Source: Phoronis australis (lineage: Eukaryota > Phoronida > Phoronidae). From it: a stretch of DNA of 64,000 bases. The stretch is taken from contig NMRA01000023.1 in assembly GCA_002633005.1 (NCBI GenBank), positions 1,557,097 to 1,621,096 on the forward strand. The letters are read 5' to 3'. Of this stretch, positions 59,649 through 64,000 are shown piece by piece (position 1 is the stretch's first letter; each line of letters begins with the position of its first letter). Both the position numbers and the translations under genes were made by a program. The notes beneath the pieces were generated by a model. The model was not told the origin of the DNA. It did not search any database and saw only the letters and a list, made by a program, of their open reading frames with translations.

Positions 59649-61750
59649 TCATGGGAAAACAGGCTCCAAATTTGATAACAGCTTGGAAAGTTCAAAAACT
59701 ACAACATCCCCTCCAGTTGAGACGCTATACATCAACTCCTCATACATTTAATGTTTACACAGTGCAACAGACTACAAGCTTGACATGCTTGCACAGAAGT
59801 AATAATATTCACTTCTTTTCATCCACTTTCTATAGGCGAATTCAAATTCAAGCTGGAGTTCCACAATACCGCATGGGTACAATTCATACTGAAGCCATGG
59901 CCCATAAAGGAATTTGTCTTCCACATTGACAAACACAGTTTCTTTGTGAACAACCTCAGCAGGATGGTCAGAGTTCAGAACACATACTAGCAAGACTGAA
60001 AGGTTCTCACATAGTTCTGGCCTTGGTAGAGTATGTGTTTGTCTTAATGCAGTCCTGTGCACTTTAACTGTCAAATATTTAAACTTGTTGCCCACAGATC
60101 CACACTTGAGGAGTTGAGAGAACAATCTAACTTGTCACACAAACTGACAGCATGACTGACCCAAATACTTCCAGTGACCTATGACTTTGAAGGAGATACC
60201 AATCTAACTGATAAGACCACTGAATACACATAGCAAATGTCTAGTATCACATGCCACATTGTAGCCAAGGTGAAATGCCTGCACTTGATGATGTCCACCA
60301 ATCCAAATCTCTTTCAAAGAAGATGTAGTGCCTTTTGACCAATCAGGTTTCACCCACTGAGGCAGAACAATGAGATTAAATAGGTCACATTCCTAGCAGG
60401 TCTGTTGAACTGGGGGAGTACTACACAAAGCTTAGTGCAGAAGATATTACAAACCACAAAACCTGACTACTGTGTTTGGATAGCATTCAGTTGTGGTTAA
60501 ATTGCAGACTGTCTCTCATCCAATCAACAAATTGGTGAAAATTAGAAATCATGCTTCAAAAAGCAAAAAGAAAACATCTGCCTAGACACTCATAGAGATA
60601 ATTGCTAATTAGAATAGGTGCTCAAATAGCAAGTGCTAAATAAGCTTATAGACACTTTTAAGTGGAGGCTCCTTGTAGGGGTTTTAAACTTCAATGGATG
60701 GTAATAATGAAGGACTCCACTTGCTTCAGGTTGAACTGTTAAGGTTAAGTATCTCAAACCTTATTTAGTGACATTCATTCACATAGCTCATATATCAAAA
60801 ACCAGGCTATGTCAACTAGTAAAAGCATCAAAAAGCTGTTAAGAATTTTCCATTACTCATTCCGTTTTGTTTCTATGCCAAATTAACTCGTAAAACTTAA
60901 GGAATTTTTGTGAAAAATAGCACTTGCATTTATCTATCTTATGGTACGCAAAAACTATGCGTTTAAAAGGAATATCCTAATAGCGTTTTAGAGATTGGTG
61001 AATAGCTATTAAAATATAAAGTTTCACTGAAATTCACAAAGCCGTTTTTGAGAACTCGTGTTCCTAAGTTCAAATTAAGTCAATTTGCCGAAGCAAAGAG
61101 AGAGCGGAAAACGTCACGAGTCTTCAAACTCTGACAGTTATCGCTTAATAATTTGGTGAAAACTTGTTTTTGGTCAATATAACCTATACATGCCTTAACC
61201 ATGTTCGCTATTTCAACATTCAATCGCAATGTCAACTGAATTTGCAGTGCGTAATTAACTTAATTATCACTAATGTAAAAACGTTTTAATTTTGTACATG
61301 GAATTTCAAGTACCTCGAGTTCACTACGTCAGAAGGCGGAGCCAGCATTAAGTAGGCCAACAGTTCATTGTATATACACCACGCGCAGAGGAGAATAATA
61401 TCAAGAAACCAAGTACGAAATGGACAATCAGCATTTTTTCACTCAGGGTGCACACTTTTGTTTCAGAAATGGCACTTTATGAAGTTTTCATTTTAGTTTC
61501 GAGACTTCTTTTATTAGAATCAACATGGTATAAAGCGTATTAGGTAAAATTTTTGTGAAGTATCCTCATTTAGTTTTTGAGATTTGGCCTGTTGAAATAA
61601 CAAAAAAATGTGAGCTATGGAGAATACATCACTGATATTAACACATCCATTTTGGAAAAAAAATTAAATCTGGATTAGGAACAAGAAAGTTTATTACTGG
61701 TAACTCATGTACTTAATCACTGAACATCAATATAAAAAGACTAGGTTCAC

Positions 61751-61915
61751 CAGAAGTGGATTTAGGGAGGGCCAAGGGGACCATGCCCCCCCTAAAATTC
61801 TCCCAGATTCCATTTGGCAGTTCGGGGGAGTGAATGTCTGACGGTTAAAATCCTGGCAAAAAATACCCTGCCCTGCCCCCCCCTCCCCCAACTCAAAATC
61901 CTGGATCCGCCCCTG
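61751..61915. mobile_element. 165-bp inverted-repeat element with 5-bp target duplication
   Basis: Left end CAGAAGTGGATTTAGG and opposite-strand right end CAGGGGCGGATCCAGG differ only by transitions. TTCAC flanks both sides (61746-61750 and 61916-61920). GGGGCGGATCCAGG-type ends occur on non-autonomous DNA elements in many marine animals. C-rich interior. A possible second left end starts near 63886 and runs off the window. Confidence 0.75.
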
Positions 61916-61974
61916 TTCACACCTGTGTATGCTTCACAAAGTGTGAGTATACAAATAAAACACAGCGATTAATC

Positions 61975-62610
61975 TTTAAACATACTCAGGACTTAATTAT
62001 CATCAGAATCACATCACTGTCAAAAGCAAAACATAATTGTATTATCTACCATCAAAGAAATACAGGAAAACACTTTTCATTATCAGTAAACATTGTTTGC
62101 ACAAATAAGTCCCATATAACACAGGTCAGTGAGGGGGCTACGGGAATACAAAATGTGAAGGTCACTATTTGTGGGTAGAAAATACTGGAGCAATGCAATA
62201 GAATTCATTTAGTTGTCAATACTACTACTTCTGAATTACAAAAAAGTTGTGTTTATAAAAAGGGAGATAATGCCATATCAATCTTCTTCACACTCGTGCA
62301 AATACAAATATATAAGATAATGGAAAAATTCATCCTAAGACATACTCAGCTCTTAACTATCACCAGTCACATGACTATCAATGGGATGCCTATTTCCATC
62401 AAATACAATCAAAGAAATACAGGAAAGCACTTTTCATCATCACTGAACATTGTATGCATAAGTCTCACATCACACAGATCATGGAGGGGGCTATGCAGAA
62501 TATAAAATATGCAGATACCTGTTCATGAGTGGATGAACACTTGAGCAATGCAAATAGCTGAATTCATTTAATTGTTAACACCAACTCTCCTGAATCACCA
62601 AAGCACATTC
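61975..62610. repeat. diverged ~365-bp tandem duplication
   Basis: 61978-62250 and 62340-62610 share CATACTCAG, ATCAAAGAAATACAGGAAA, CACTTTTCAT, GGGGGCTA and AGAATTCATTTA-like blocks in the same order. A partial third unit (GGGGCTACGGAGAATAC) is at 62660-62680 and again near 62822. Confidence 0.8.
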
Positions 62611-64000
62611 ATGTTTTATTAATAATGAGTTTAAACCTATATATAAATTGGGGACAACAGAGAATACAGGGGCTACGGAGAATACGAAAGAATTTTTGCT
62701 TGTGATCAATTCAAATCCAGGGCTTGGTCTAATATTTTTGTGGGCTAAAGACAGCTTCAAGATTCCCAATGTGCAGTATCAAATATCTTTTATTTATGGA
62801 AGAATTTAATGGAATTCAGACAGGGCTACGGAGAATACACAGTTTTTCTTAGGCGACCGTGATATTGTTTGGTTGAGGAATCCAATCACCAAAACATCTG
62901 GTAAAAATATGTGGTTTCTAAATCAAATTCTATATACCATCAACCATTATAAACACAGTTCAAAACACTAGTAATGCTTTTCTTTTTTAGCCATGGCTGT
63001 AAGAGAAGGAGCACATGCAAATTTCAGTATTTTGCATAACAGTGACATCATTTTGCAAGTGTGCCTGAAAACTGTGTTTGACTTTTCAGGCCGGTGACTT
63101 GCAAATAAATACATTTAAATACTCTGCAGCACTGCATTAGCCTGCGAAACCAAGCTTTTCGGTTCTGACGCTGATCTCGGAAAACCACTTTTCTCGCCAG
63201 AATCTTCTGATGATGGTGTTTGAATAAATGACACCGAAACAGGTCAAGTCGACTTAAAACTATTGTTGTTTTCTTTAAGATAAGTCCACCCGATGAAATA
63301 CAAATGGGCATTTATTCAGATTATTATGCCGGCAAAAAACCCAGGGCTGTTTATTTGGTGTCACAACTTCTGGTGCCAAGCCACCAGATAGCCTCCAGTT
63401 TATTGGGAAAATTTCCCACTCGTTGTCAACTTTTAATCACAAATTGAGTTTTGTGGAGCATTTATCATTTGTAAAAACGAACCATGTGTTGGCGAACTAT
63501 GCACTTACTAACATAAAATTTAAAAATACGGCTAGGTTACCTCAGTGTTGCTGTTTTCCTGAACTCTCAATAACTCTGCTTACAGAGGACTGAATTTAAA
63601 AAATTAAATAATTATGGGTTACAGCTGCATTTCAAATTTGAGTTGGCTTCATTATTGAAACTTGCACAGAGTTTGGCAGGTGCACTTCTGTTATGACCCC
63701 CATTAATATCAAATCATGCACAATACATATCAACCATCCCAGGTGCTGGTGCTCTGGGGCCAATGCAACTATAAGTTAATTACGGAAAACCAAAGCAGAA
63801 AAATTGCAGGACACATATTTTCGATGCAAAAAACAACTCAAGACCAAAATTTATTATGTCAGGACAGAAAATCAATCACGTCAGGCAGGGACTCATCTAG
63901 GATTTGAAAATTGGGGGTCCAAATTCGTGAGACTGACGAGTCGTGCAGAGCGCTAATCTGAGGCGCGCAGCACTGATGGGGGGAGGTGGGGAGGGGGAAG

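Larger units (their letters stand above)
59649..64000. other. upstream flank of the IGSF9-like gene
   Basis: Probably 5' UTR and promoter near 59649, but no start site or core promoter element can be assigned. A 117-codon minus-strand frame (59772-60125) is open but unrecognised. Beyond it lie an inverted-repeat element (61751-61915) and a diverged tandem duplication (61975-62610). The window ends in a G-rich stretch. Confidence 0.5.

Overview
This is a eukaryotic (metazoan) genomic window: about 36-38% G+C by eye, widely spaced GT-AG exons, minisatellites, short inverted-repeat transposon relics and tRNA-derived SINE fragments. The intron and repeat content suggest a marine invertebrate, perhaps a deuterostome such as an echinoderm or hemichordate. 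That placement is inference and weak.

One gene dominates. On the minus strand, from about 59648 down to 1131, I can assemble 14 coding exons of a single immunoglobulin-superfamily receptor of the Turtle/IGSF9 (Dasm1) family: signal peptide, four Ig domains (equivalent to Ig2-Ig5 of the family), two fibronectin III domains separated by a two-exon Thr/Ser/Pro linker, one transmembrane helix, and a long cytoplasmic tail of about 650 residues. All reading-frame phases match across the 13 introns, giving a model of 1359 residues. Two blocks near the C-terminus (DENYEFDSE and LREEYQQYRR) are recognisable counterparts of the IGSF9 tail and identify the family. Every intron at a domain boundary in the ectodomain is phase 1, so domain skipping would keep the frame. 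I did not find the family's first Ig domain in the 15.6 kb between the signal-peptide exon and the first Ig exon.

Layout from low to high coordinates: 1-1130, 3' flank with a 15-bp minisatellite; 1131-3063, last coding exon; 3064-10416, intron with a 30-bp minisatellite, a foldback element and a duplicated 1-kb block around an N gap; 10417-12259, four clustered exons (tail, membrane, FN3-2, linker); 17031-17111, second linker exon; 21652-28132, FN3-1 and Ig5 exons; 32655-32936, Ig4; 42899-43923, Ig3 and Ig2; 59543-59648, signal peptide; 59649-64000, upstream flank. The introns are rich in minisatellites, notably a 35-bp array of about 970 bp at 19849-20815. They also hold MITE-like elements, a dispersed family carrying GCCACTAGGGGGC, a frameshifted coding relic at 13277-13714, and two places where a block is repeated exactly at an N (8612-9055 and 41578), which look like unresolved haplotypes.

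Family knowledge: Turtle/IGSF9 proteins are neuronal cell-surface adhesion proteins acting in axon/dendrite patterning and synapse organisation. No multi-gene novel system is visible. The notable points are the gene's architecture (apparent absence of Ig1, twin 81-nt linker exons, a 64-nt exon after the membrane helix) and its repeat load.
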